Of a stretch of 64,000 nt of DNA, positions 45,738 through 55,100 are shown one piece after another. How positions within the stretch are numbered: the stretch's first letter is position 1; each line of letters opens with the position of its first letter. Both the position numbers and the translations under genes were made by a program. The DNA is from Phycisphaerae bacterium (GTDB lineage: Bacteria; Planctomycetota; Phycisphaerae; UBA1845). Below the pieces are notes generated by a model. The model was not told the DNA's origin. It did not search any database and saw only the letters and a list, made by a program, of their open reading frames with translations. The DNA lies in contig JAJDEB010000034.1 of NCBI GenBank assembly GCA_029260015.1, forward strand, positions 210,031 through 274,030, in the 5' to 3' direction.

Positions 45738-47063
45738 ATGTTTCTTCAATCAGGCAAGGTTCGTAAGTTGTGTTTGGGCGTCGTTTCAGCCCTGGGTATG
45801 TCGGCATCAGTCGCTTTGGCCGGTCCGGAAATTGAAGTCACGACCTTTCTCAAGAATGCCGACGGTGTTCTGGAAGAAGTGACTCTCCCTGAAGGCGCTG
45901 GGCAAACGCTATTCCTTGAAGACATGTTCCTCGGCGATGAACAGATCGTCACCTTCTTTGTAAACAATATCGGCGACGAGGAATTGGTTCTCGATACACC
46001 CGAAAGCGTGTCGATTGTTCCAAATGCTGCCTCCGGCCAATCGGTGCTCAGCCAGCCGTCGGCGCCAAACATCGGACCAGGCGGTTCACGACTCTTCAGA
46101 ATAAAGGTCAGACCCCAACAGCTGGGCGATACTGGGGCCACCATGTTCATCTTTGGAAACGCCGAAAACACTGAAAACGCGAATGGTACATTCAGGGTGT
46201 TCTTGATGGTCACTGCCCTTGAAGTGGAGGAGGATATCACCGACTGCAACTTCAACGATGTCGAAGATGCCGATGACATCGCCAACGGCGATTCGGAAGA
46301 CTGCAACTTCAATGACGTTCCCGATGAGTGCGAACTCGACACCGATGGCGATGGTCACATCGACGATTGCGACAACTGCCCCGACGACGCCAATGCCGAT
46401 CAGCTCGACAGCGATGGGAACGGACTCGGCGACGAGTGCGACTTCGAAATCTGCGAGATCGATGCGGTGGTTTGCGGAGCTGACGGAGTCACCTATCAGG
46501 ACAGTTGCGAAGTGGCTGCGGCTGGCACGACCGTTGACTATGTCGGCGAGTGCGAAGAAGAATTGGTGTGCCCGGATGTCTACGAGCCGGTCTGCGGAAT
46601 GGACGGCCACACGTATAGCAGTTCATGCCACGCCGACTCAGCCGGAATGACCGTTGACTATGACGGCGAGTGCGACGAGGAAGAAGAAATCGAATGCACC
46701 AATGATTTCGAGCCGGTTTGCGGTACCGACGGCAACACCTACAGCAATAGCTGCTACGCCGGTAACGCTGGCACCTCGGTCGACCACGAAGGCCCGTGTC
46801 AAAACGACGACCAAGAGGTCGAAGATGAAGGCAATCAGAATAACAATGACGACCTCGGAAACGAGAACGACGAAAATGACGATCTCGGCAACGAAGACGA
46901 GAACAACAACAATCAGGATCAGCAGGAAGATCAGAACAAGGAAGACGAGCAGAACGAAGAAGACAACAACGGCTTCTGCGGTGCTGGCCTGCTCGGAATG
47001 ATCCCGATGATGATGCTCGGCTTTGGCGGCTTAAAGACAAGCCGCGTCCGTCGCCGCAAATAG
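45738..47063 (+). CDS. Secreted Kazal-repeat protein with calcium-type repeats and C-terminal anchor
   Basis: The 441-residue protein starts 7 bases after AAGGAG. It has a signal peptide (GVVSALGMSASVALAG) and an Ig/ASH-like beta domain (residues about 30-165). Thrombospondin-3-like Asp repeats follow (DTDGDGHIDDCDNCPDD), then three Kazal modules, each with the VCGxDGxTY core (VCGADGVTYQDSC, VCGMDGHTYSSSC, VCGTDGNTYSNSC). An Asp/Asn/Glu/Gln-rich linker of about 55 residues leads to a C-terminal CGAGLLGMIPMMMLGFGG helix and the basic tail RVRRRK, which looks like a protein-sorting signal of the PEP-CTERM/MYXO-CTERM kind. Kazal domains inhibit serine proteases; here they could protect the cell surface. 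The exact sorting system is inferred. Confidence 0.85.
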   Translation: MFLQSGKVRKLCLGVVSALGMSASVALAGPEIEVTTFLKNADGVLEEVTLPEGAGQTLFLEDMFLGDEQIVTFFVNNIGDEELVLDTPESVSIVPNAASGQSVLSQPSAPNIGPGGSRLFRIKVRPQQLGDTGATMFIFGNAENTENANGTFRVFLMVTALEVEEDITDCNFNDVEDADDIANGDSEDCNFNDVPDECELDTDGDGHIDDCDNCPDDANADQLDSDGNGLGDECDFEICEIDAVVCGADGVTYQDSCEVAAAGTTVDYVGECEEELVCPDVYEPVCGMDGHTYSSSCHADSAGMTVDYDGECDEEEEIECTNDFEPVCGTDGNTYSNSCYAGNAGTSVDHEGPCQNDDQEVEDEGNQNNNDDLGNENDENDDLGNEDENNNNQDQQEDQNKEDEQNEEDNNGFCGAGLLGMIPMMMLGFGGLKTSRVRRRK

Positions 47064-47101
47064 TCGGCGTCAGTCAATCGAATCGATAAACCTTTAACCA
47101 A

Positions 47102-47135
47102 AGGGGAGTCGCCCAACCGGGTGGCTCCCCTGTTT
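47102..47135 (+). terminator. Rho-independent terminator of the Kazal gene
   Basis: AGGGGAGTCGCCC pairs with GGGTGGCTCCCCT across the loop AACC (13 pairs, two of them G-T), followed by TGTTT. It lies 38 bases after the stop and before tRNA-Gly. Confidence 0.85.
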
Positions 47136-47227
47136 CAATTCGCCAAAACACGACGAAATCGATCGGCGATCCGCAACATCAACCCTTGCAGATGACGCCA
47201 AAGCGCGGTAAGAATGACACCCCAATC

Positions 47228-47299
47228 GCGGGCGTAGCTCAATGGTAGAGCATCAGCCTTCCAAGCTGAATGTTAGGAGTTCGAGTCTCCTCGCCCGCT
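47228..47299 (+). tRNA. tRNA-Gly(UCC)
   Basis: The 72-base gene folds fully: acceptor GCGGGCG/CGCCCGC, D arm GCTC/GAGC, anticodon stem TCAGC/GCTGA with loop CTTCCAA (anticodon TCC), and T arm AGGAG-TTCGAGT-CTCCT. The discriminator is T and no CCA is encoded. A T-rich run (TTTTGTTTTT) follows. A degenerate copy of its 3' half lies at 49669. Confidence 0.97.
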
Positions 47300-47426
47300 T
47301 TTGTTTTTCCCCTTTCAAAACAAGCATTTTTCAAGTGGGTTTTACCCGTTTTCGATGATCGGTGCGCGCCTGTTTCGATGCCTACGTTTAATCCTTCGGA
47401 TGCGGTGAATTGCACCGTTTCGCGGT

Positions 47427-47454
47427 CGAAGTGTCGGGGTTTCGGGCGACACCC
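47427..47454. repeat. 28-bp repeat, copy A
   Basis: The 28 bases starting CGAAGTGTCGGGGTTT match 49590-49617 at 27 of 28 positions. Copy A lies between tRNA-Gly and the integrase remnant. Confidence 0.7.
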
Positions 47455-47467
47455 CTCAGATGCAGTT

Positions 47468-47644
47468 TCAGCCGTTCCGTCGTATCGTCCCCGCTTTCCG
47501 CTCGGTCGTTTCAATGCCGGTAAGTTGGTCAATCGCTTGCGTCGTATCGGTCAGGCCCAACACCGTGTAATGCTTCAGCGTGGTTCGATAGTCGCTATGC
47601 CGCAGGATTCGCTGGCAACAAGTTCGATTCTCCGCTTCAGCAAT
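47468..47644 (-). pseudogene. Tyrosine recombinase (integrase) C-terminal remnant
   Basis: On the minus strand the frame ending at 47468 reads QRILRHSDYRTTLKHYTVLG, continuing with LTDTTQAIDQLTGIE. This is the C-terminal catalytic block of a phage-type integrase, with the His-x-x-Arg-like RHSDYRTT and the nucleophilic Tyr in KHYTVLG. An in-frame TGA just upstream and no start show that only the last 58 codons survive. It is next to tRNA-Gly, the usual target of such enzymes. Confidence 0.7.
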
Positions 47645-48363
47645 TCAGATGCCTCTGCGTTCGTTCGGCGCTCCGCCCAGCTAACAACGGGCAACATGTC
47701 GATTTCGAGTTCATCGACGATTGGACTTATAAATGCGATTCGATATTGCGCAATACGATTGCCCGCGAAACCCCGATACCTTCCGTGCCAGATAGGTTTA
47801 TGGTTACGCGTCGCATTCGACCAGGTGGGTGTGGTTCGAGTTCTCGGCGGGCGTGGGGCCCTTCGGTCTTGACCACGATGCGCGAAAATCTCATCGGAAA
47901 ATTAGCAACAATATCCCTCGCAACAGATGTTTCAAGAATTCCAAGATTCGACCGGCAAATCCGTCGTTGCTTTGGCTTTACCTATTTGGCGACACCCATG
48001 GTGGAGCGCACATGGCGATTGCGATAGAGCGAATCTCCGATAACCCGGATGCGATATAGTTCCTGGCCACGCAAGAACGAACCGATAATTTGTTGTTGCA
48101 GCGCTAAAAACGCAATTCGGAACGGTATTTCAGAGAAGTAGCCTTGAAGCAGAAGCGACTGAAAGTGGTTTTCCTTCGAATCGAGTGGCCCGCTTTGAGT
48201 ACACTTATAACATACGGACTGATGAGGAATCCAATGCTAAAGGCCTGATAGGCATGGATTCGCGACAACTCTGCCGAATTCACGAATGGCTGAACTGAAC
48301 AGTATCGCGACAACCCCTATGAGGTTTGGAAGCGTACACATTGCAGAAGCAGGAGCATTAAGA

Positions 48364-49362
48364 ATGACTTTACTTGCACGCAAGACACTTCGTGTTGCGA
48401 TCCTAATTCTGGGGTTCTCGGCCACCGCACAGATAGCGCACGGTCAGTGTGTTTGCGGAAACGGGATCATTGAACCTGGTGAAGAGTGCGATCCACCTTC
48501 AGCATGCTGCCAGTCCGATTGCACTTTTGCACCGGCTGGAACGGTCTGTGTCAACCCCAGTCCATGTCGCCCTTCAGGCATCATGTGCAACGGGACCGAC
48601 GATGTTTGCCCCGTCGAACCTGCCTTAGACACGGAAGGGCAGCCTTGCGACGACAATGACCCTTGTACCCATGGCACGGCCTGTCGCGGTGGCGAATGCA
48701 CCAACCCGACGATTACCACTTGCTGTGGGAACCTGGGTGAACCCTGCTGCGTTGGGCCCTCCCCCTGCAATTCGGAGGATCTTGCATGTTCCAATGGGTT
48801 CTGTATTGAACTTCCCCCTGACGAATGTCCCCCCAATACGAGTTGCTTTCCCATACCGGGGCAGGCAGTTTGCGTTTGTAACGAGGTGCTTTGTATTAAT
48901 GGTTTCTCAAACCCACCGTTCTGCAATTGCACTCCAGGCGGTTGCCCCAATCTCTGCTCAGGGCACGGCGAATGCGGTTGCTCCGGCACGTGCGAGTGCG
49001 ATCCAGGATGGTTTGGAGCAGACTGTGGTTGCGTAATGATTGAATGTCAGCCCATGGAAACGCCGTCGGCGAACTGTGGCGGGAGTTGCGTTTGCTTGGC
49101 ACCTCTCTCACGTGACGTTTGTGGCGTCTGTGGCGGGGACGGAAGTACTTGTGGATCAAGACTCGACATCGACGAAAACAATACCAGTAACGCCGCAGCA
49201 ATCGCCGTGGCAAACCTGAGCGACTTCAACGATTTTAGTGCTTGCCTGTTCGGGCCAATTGGCGGCCTCGGGACGACCTGTGAGTGCTTCGACTATGACG
49301 CCGACGGCGATAACGATCTGGAAGACTTCGCCGAATTCCAAAGACGATTCATGTCACCTTGA
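48364..49362 (+). CDS. Secreted cysteine-rich protein with EGF-like and dockerin-like parts
   Basis: From the ATG at 48364 the 332-residue product has a signal peptide (LRVAILILGFSATAQIAHG). A Cys-rich region beginning CGNGIIEPGEECDPPSACC follows, the DUF4215-type myxobacterial repeat. EGF-like modules come next (CSGHGECGCSGTCECDPGWF, CGVCGGDGSTCG). The last 60 residues have the dockerin-like paired loops (LDIDENNTSN and YDADGDNDLEDFAEFQ) with CLFGP between. The frame is open 26 codons upstream without a leader. It is probably a cell-surface binding protein. No enzyme motif is visible. Confidence 0.8.
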   Translation: MTLLARKTLRVAILILGFSATAQIAHGQCVCGNGIIEPGEECDPPSACCQSDCTFAPAGTVCVNPSPCRPSGIMCNGTDDVCPVEPALDTEGQPCDDNDPCTHGTACRGGECTNPTITTCCGNLGEPCCVGPSPCNSEDLACSNGFCIELPPDECPPNTSCFPIPGQAVCVCNEVLCINGFSNPPFCNCTPGGCPNLCSGHGECGCSGTCECDPGWFGADCGCVMIECQPMETPSANCGGSCVCLAPLSRDVCGVCGGDGSTCGSRLDIDENNTSNAAAIAVANLSDFNDFSACLFGPIGGLGTTCECFDYDADGDNDLEDFAEFQRRFMSP

Positions 49363-49589
49363 GAGGACAGCTAGAACCTGCGGCACTTGGACGGGCACAA
49401 ATCAATCGGAATCGCGACAGGCAACTATCTGCCGGAAGTACCATGAAACAGATCACGATTTAACGTCGCAGGATTCAGCTAACCTCCACTCCGCACAATC
49501 GCCAACATCGCCGCTCGGAGCGGTTCTTGTAGCGTTGGCCATGCTTCGATGATGGATTGCAGATCGGGGTTTAGGGGCGTTTTTTCGTC

Positions 49590-49617
49590 CGAAGTGTCGG
49601 GGTTTGGGGCGACACCC
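49590..49617. repeat. 28-bp repeat, copy B
   Basis: This copy matches 47427-47454 with one mismatch (C to G near the middle) and ends GGGGCGACACCC. It lies about 50 bases left of the tRNA-Gly-like fragment. Confidence 0.7.
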
Positions 49618-49668
49618 GATTGACCATCGTTGTAAGTCGCGTTAGATTCTGCGTTTACGTTTTGGGCG

Positions 49669-49718
49669 TTCAGCCTTCCAAGCTGAATGTTGCGCATTTG
49701 AGTCGCGTCGCCCGCTTT
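49669..49718 (+). pseudogene. tRNA-Gly 3'-half fragment (possible att scar)
   Basis: CAGCCTTCCAAGCTGAATGT is identical to the anticodon arm and variable region of tRNA-Gly(UCC) at 47228. It is followed by a changed T arm (GCGCA-TTTGAGT-CGCGT) and the intact acceptor strand CGCCCGCT. The 5' half is not recognisable. Three of five T-stem pairs are kept by paired changes, so the fragment may come from a related tRNA and not from decay of the first copy. Confidence 0.75.
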
Positions 49719-49870
49719 CAATTTCTTGTATGTGTGCCATTCCATTTGCGTGACTGCTGTACCGCATTGTCGCTTGGCACTTGATTCAGCAGAACTAAGT
49801 AGAGCAGCTGAACAATTCTGTGCTTGCGTCGCGCTTGGTTAATATTCCTTCGACTCTGGAATTTTCTAAC

Positions 49871-51553
49871 ATGACTTCGATTTATCGCTTCATTCTAACG
49901 AGTACGATTGCATTGCTTCTTGTCTGCACTTCCGGCTGCATGATGGGCGGAAGGTTCATGCCGGCGTATGGCGGCGGGAAGGCCCAACTCTTTGAGGGTA
50001 TGGGTCCATACATGCGCGATATCACGACTGAATCTGAGGAGGCAGCGAAGTATTTCAATCAAGGTTTGAATTGGGCTTACGGTTTCAACCATGGCGAAGC
50101 CGTACGCTCTTTCACGAAGGTCACTGAATTGGATCCCGATTGCGCTATCGCCTGGTGGGGAATCGCATACGCTCAGGGCCCCAATTACAACGCGCCGATG
50201 ATGGGGCACCCAAAATCGACAGCCGCCTGGAATGCATTGCAAGAAGCATTGAAGCGTGTAGATCGGGCGTCGCCGGTGGAGCGTGCTCTTATCGAGGCAT
50301 TGGCCCATCGATACGCCGAGAAGGAACCTGAAGAGCGTAAGGATCTTGACAAAGCATTCGCCGAATCGATGAAAGATGTTTACGCACGGTTTCCTGACGA
50401 TCCAGACGTCGGAGCCGTCTACGCTGAGGCGATGATGATACGCTTTCCCTGGAAGCTCTATGAGCGGGACGGTATTCCGGCACGAGATGAGACCGCTGCG
50501 ATCGTCTCAACGTTAGAGCGAGTACTAGCAGAAAGCCCAAACCATCCCGGCGCGAACCATCTTTACATTCATGCGATCGAACCAAGCAACAATAAGAACC
50601 GTGGGATTGCTTCTGCCGATGTACTCTGCGATCTCGTCCCAGCAAGTGGTCACTTACTGCACATGCCCTCTCATATTTATGCGCAGGTGGGTATGTGGGA
50701 AAAATCGATCGAACAAAACAAGAAGGCCATCGCTGCGGACACGAAGTATCGCGAACTGGTCAGCAATGTGGGCAACCAATTCGGTTACGCCATGCACAAT
50801 ACACACATGTTGTCGTTCTCTGCCATGATGGTCGGGCGTGAGCGCGAATCCATTGAGGCGGCCAGGGACATTACGGACCGCATTCCCTGGTTCGTCGCGT
50901 TGGTCGCCGACAAGTTTATTGATATGGGCATGTGGCCGATCTACTCGGTTCAAAAGCGCTTCGGACGTTGGGATGACCTGCTGGCTGAGCCGGGCCCGCC
51001 AAGTAGCATGCGCGTTTCAACTGCCGTCTGGCATGCTCACCGAGCCGTCGCCTATGCGGCTAAGAAGGACTTCGACAATGCCGAACGCGAACAAGCTGCG
51101 TTTCGTGCTGCCCTCAAGAAAGTCCCCCACCACATCGAGTGGCCTGGGTACGACATGGTGCTCAAATTCCTAATGACCAGCGAGTTGTTCGTATCAGGCG
51201 AGATCGCCTTGCAGAAGGGCGAATTGGATGAGGCAATTCGTTACCTCGAAGACGCAGTGGCGATCGAAGACATGTTGGGTTATGGCGAGCCACCACTTTG
51301 GATGCAACCGACACGCCATGCGCTCGGAGCTGTGTATCAGAAAGCGGGCCAGTTTGCAGAAGCCGAACGCGTTTATCGAGAGGACCTTCGGGAGTGGCCC
51401 CGCAACGGCTGGTCGCTGTTCGGTCTCAGTCGAGCATTGGAGGAACAGGGCAAGACTTCCGAGGCCGCGGACGTTCGCAAGGAGTTTGAACAGGTGTGGT
51501 CAGGGGCTGACAACCCCCTCTCGACAAGTTGTATGTGCGTGCCAAAGCTATAG
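49871..51553 (+). CDS. TPR lipoprotein
   Basis: The product, 560 residues from ATG 49871, starts with a lipoprotein signal (STIALLLVCTSGC, lipid Cys near residue 23). The body has TPR units, for example AAKYFNQGLNWAYGFNHGEAV, with SFTKVTELDPDCAIAWWGIA, and near the end LGAVYQKAGQFAEAERVYRE. A conserved-looking core (HLLHMPSHIYAQVGMW, NHLYIHAIEPS) is known to me from TPR proteins widespread in Proteobacteria and Planctomycetes, with no assigned role. In-frame codons up to 49820 lie before the leader and are unlikely. It acts at the membrane surface. Confidence 0.8.
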   Translation: MTSIYRFILTSTIALLLVCTSGCMMGGRFMPAYGGGKAQLFEGMGPYMRDITTESEEAAKYFNQGLNWAYGFNHGEAVRSFTKVTELDPDCAIAWWGIAYAQGPNYNAPMMGHPKSTAAWNALQEALKRVDRASPVERALIEALAHRYAEKEPEERKDLDKAFAESMKDVYARFPDDPDVGAVYAEAMMIRFPWKLYERDGIPARDETAAIVSTLERVLAESPNHPGANHLYIHAIEPSNNKNRGIASADVLCDLVPASGHLLHMPSHIYAQVGMWEKSIEQNKKAIAADTKYRELVSNVGNQFGYAMHNTHMLSFSAMMVGRERESIEAARDITDRIPWFVALVADKFIDMGMWPIYSVQKRFGRWDDLLAEPGPPSSMRVSTAVWHAHRAVAYAAKKDFDNAEREQAAFRAALKKVPHHIEWPGYDMVLKFLMTSELFVSGEIALQKGELDEAIRYLEDAVAIEDMLGYGEPPLWMQPTRHALGAVYQKAGQFAEAERVYREDLREWPRNGWSLFGLSRALEEQGKTSEAADVRKEFEQVWSGADNPLSTSCMCVPKL

Positions 51554-52137
51554 GCCTGCTGACACCGCCGATTTTAACAACCACCGCTGCGCCAAAACGT
51601 TGACTCCGTCGCCCGAAGCGGTTCCGCTATACTTGGCTACCGTTTGACATCATAAGCCAGCCAACGCATCGCATGTCGATCAAATCGCAGCTTGCACAAG
51701 CTCGACCATTCAAGTGTGAAGTTTGGAATCTTGTCCCTCAATTACGCCGAATGCCCGCGCGTTCCGCGTCCGAGGTCCTGCCTCAAAGAGATTTTCAAGA
51801 ATTTTCACCGACCATGAGTCCAAACCATTCGCCCGAACGTATCTGCATTGTGAAAACCGAAAGTTAATGTTCTTGATCAGTTGGGCATCAATTTCAGAAA
51901 TGGGCCAATCTATTGACCACCGAATCCAGCCGCAGAAATAAATCAATCGGAATCATTCATGTTCGCAATGCATCGGACAAGCCGTCCATGCGATTGCAAA
52001 CCCTCCAGATTGAGTTGCGGAGTATTGCCCAGCATCACGGCCTAGATTCGTGCACAGTATCAGTGCGCTCACAAAATCAGTGCGCTCACAGAAAAGCGAT
52101 GTCACCATGAACATCGTCAATACAGGGAACCCACAAC
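51554..52137. other. Intergenic region before the beta-helix protein gene
   Basis: This region of about 580 bases has only short open frames of random composition. Near its right end ATCAGTGCGCTCACA is repeated (52059-52073 and 52076-52090). It probably contains the promoter of the gene at 52138, but I cannot place -35 and -10 boxes safely. Confidence 0.5.
52059..52090. repeat. 15-bp direct repeat, period 17
   Basis: Two exact copies of ATCAGTGCGCTCACA, separated by AA, lie about 50 bases before the start of the large secreted-protein gene. They could be an operator, but a chance slippage duplication is equally likely. Confidence 0.6.
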
Positions 52138-55100
52138 ATGAGTCTTGTTAGAACGCCACTCGCCCGCAATCTTCGATCCACCGCGCCCTTCATGATGCTG
52201 GTTTGCCTCGCATTGTCTCCGAACAAATCAGCCGGTCAGACGACAGCAACCTGGGACAACGGACAAGCTGGCGATCAATCATGGGACAGCCCGATGAATT
52301 GGGATCCCGATACCGTCCCGAACAATGATGACGAAAACAGTTACGACGTCGTCATCGATGTCGCGAACATCGATCTCGGATCAAACGTCACCGTCAGCAG
52401 CTTGGACCTTAATCAAGGCGGTGCAGCCGGCGTACTCATCAACGGGACAGGGCAAACACTGACCGTCGAAGGACCTACGGTCGCGGAAGACGTCGATTTT
52501 CTGGGGAGCGGTTTATTTTCGCCGGCTGATGTCAATGTCACTGGTTCGCTTCTGTTGGGCGGAACTTGGTTTATGAGTCCGGACAATATTATTGTTGGGA
52601 CCGGTTCACCGAACGGTGAAATCATCATGCAGGACAATGCGATCTTAGTTTCGCAAGGAATATTTGAACTGTTCAAGGATGGTGAAATTCGCAATTTCGG
52701 CGGATCCCCCGAGATTCAAAACTCGGGTATCTTTGCAAAAACCGGTGGGAGCAATCTGTCGAACATCGCCGTACGATTCGAGGATATAGGCGGAACGATC
52801 AGTGCAGCGAGCGGAACTTTAAAGTTCAACAACAGTTCATTCTCGGGCTCGACGATCACTCCATCGAATTCGGCGACAATCCGATTCAGTGGACCGACCG
52901 AAATCACGTCCGTCAATTTCATGCCAGCCGACTCTAGCAAAATCGAATTCGACAATGCAGCGATCACGCTCGGGACGATCACCGGTTCAGGAAGCGATCT
53001 CTCGACGGTCATCGCTAAGAACGGTGGCAGCATAACCGGCGGATCGATCAACATGTCGGTGGAACTTCTGCCATTCGTCATCGAAGGTCCAACCATCAGT
53101 GGCCTCACCAACAAAGGCTTCTGCGAATGGCGATTGGGAATGGTGACCGGGAATGGATTTACAAACGATGCGGGCGCGACGTTAAGAACCGCTTTCGCCG
53201 GAATAGGAACGCCTTCCATCGAAAACGCCACGCTGACGAACAACGGTAAAGTTTTGGTCGATCGTACCATTGGCCTTCGCGACAACGGGAAGATCGAACA
53301 CTTGAGCGGGGAGTGGGAATTTCGCAACGGATCTTCCGGTATCAACACACAGGTCAACGGAAACCTGACCGGACTGTTCACGCACATGGGCAAGATCATC
53401 GTAAACGCGCCAGGCGCATTTACGTCTTTCATTACTTGCCCGATGACCAGCAGCGGCTTGTTCGAGATCAATAATGGCGAGTTACGCCTGAACCAACGCA
53501 TCGAAGACAAGATGGTGCTGGACGGCAATATCATCGCGATCGATGGCGGAAACGGGCACGGCGCGACGTTCACGCTCGGAAACGACAGCCTCAGTCGAAG
53601 CACGCTGAAGAATGCCAGTATCAGCGTATCGAGCAACGGTATCTTTCAATGGGTGGGCACGGGCATCCACAAGATCGGCAGTGAAATCGTCAGCGGAGGT
53701 GTTGGAAAGGCTCAAAACCTCGGCGCAACGCTATTGGCTGAAGCCTCGTCGAACGTAGACTTGCGATTTGACGAAGCCGTCCCGCTCCATATGAATCATG
53801 CCAACGCCAATCTGCAAGCCGACGGAACCATCACCAACAAGGATCACGTCAAATGGTCATTCGGAGCCGTCACCGGAACTGGAATGGTCATCAACGATAG
53901 CGACGCGACCATCACTGTGGACAAAGTCATGCGCATCTCGCGCGGTGACATCTCGACTCTCAGCAACAGCGGTACAGTCAAACTAACGGGTAGCTTGTTC
54001 GAGGGCATACAGCTCGACTCATTCGGTTTTCTACAGAATGAAGTTAGCGGAACGTTCCAATTTGTCGGCGACCAGGATGTGACGCCACTAAACGACGGTG
54101 GTTTGTTTCGCAACAACGGGCTGGCTGAAAAAACATCAGGAATTGGCGAGTCACTCATTACCGCAGATTTTCGACAGAACGCCGGAGGCACGTTGCGTTC
54201 GCGGTCCGGGCTAATTCGTTTGTTCGGCGACACCATTGATCTGCTGGGTGGAACCGTATCGGTCAACAGCAACGGTGCGAAGGTTCTGATCGCAGATGAC
54301 TCACGAACCATTAACGTCGCCTTTGAATTCGACGAGAACGGCATCGCCGAATACTCCAGCCCCCTACCTGGAACGATTCACCAAATCGACGGTACGCTCA
54401 CAGGAAGTGGCTTGGGACAGCTGCTCGTCTCCGGCGGAACTATCAAACCGCTCGAATCATCTGCGACCCTCGACTTCGACGAACCATCAGAATTTCACCA
54501 AGCCAACGGAACGCTCAACGAAGTCGGAAAGCGCGTTTTCAACATGGGAGACGTCCTGATGACGGGTGGAACCGTTGCAGGTGAATACTTCAATCAGCAC
54601 GATGGCAACTTTGTGCTCGATGGCGGAACGGTCACCGGCGACTTCACAAATGAAGGGATATTTTCCTGGGGCGGCGGAACGATCAATGCTCAGTTCAGTA
54701 ATGATTCAAACGAGGGAATTCTCGACATCGATGCAACCAACAACGTGCTGCTCGCATCAAATGCGCAAATCAACAACCAAAACCAAATTCTGCACACCGG
54801 CACAGGAAATCTGCAGCTTGGCGAGAACGCGGAACTCATCAATCTTGCCGACAGCGAGTACATCTTCAGCGACGGAGCGAACATTGAGAAGGCGGCTGGC
54901 GCGATTACCAATGCCAGCATGACGAACACCGGGTACATCGCCAACGAAGGCTCGATCGACAGCAGCATCAACGTCAAATTCACCAATACCGGAGGTACGT
55001 TTGAAACAACCGGCATCGGAGACTTGCTCATCAACGGTGCCATCGGCGATCAGGATGGCCAACCTGTCATCAACGCAGGCATTTTCAAATCTGCCGATGG

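Larger units (their letters stand above)
47300..48363. other. Degraded region between tRNA-Gly and the cysteine-rich gene
   Basis: About one kilobase holds no intact gene that I can support. It contains the T-rich tail of tRNA-Gly, the 28-bp repeat copy A and the integrase remnant. Right of about 47650 the open frames have no recognisable protein pattern. It is best read as the debris of an integrated element. Confidence 0.55.
49363..49870. other. Intergenic stretch with element debris
   Basis: This stretch holds a minus-strand coding-like tail near 49479-49620 (LQSIIEAWPTLQEPLRAAML, ending in a stop at 49479), the 28-bp repeat copy B and the tRNA-Gly-like fragment. The tail resembles extensions that I associate with planctomycete integrase regions, but this is only an impression. 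No intact gene is supported before the lipoprotein start at 49871. Confidence 0.5.

Noticed and set aside
47270..47872. 200-codon plus-strand frame after tRNA-Gly
   Set aside because: It begins inside the tRNA, runs antisense over the integrase remnant and has no recognisable protein pattern.
49479..49745. 88-codon minus frame containing the tRNA-Gly-like fragment
   Set aside because: Half of it is the antisense of the tRNA fragment; not a gene, although the tail to 49620 may be debris of an integrated element.
51673..51867. 64-codon frame before the beta-helix gene
   Set aside because: No ribosome site, leader or family pattern; consistent with a chance frame.
52059..52090. Possible CRISPR-like repeat
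   Set aside because: Only two 15-base units with a 2-base gap; no array, no spacers and no cas genes in the window.
52716..53636. 306-codon open frame on the minus strand inside the beta-helix gene
   Set aside because: It is antisense to a clearly real, repetitive coding region, lacks any recognisable motif, and its length follows from the repeat composition of the sense strand.
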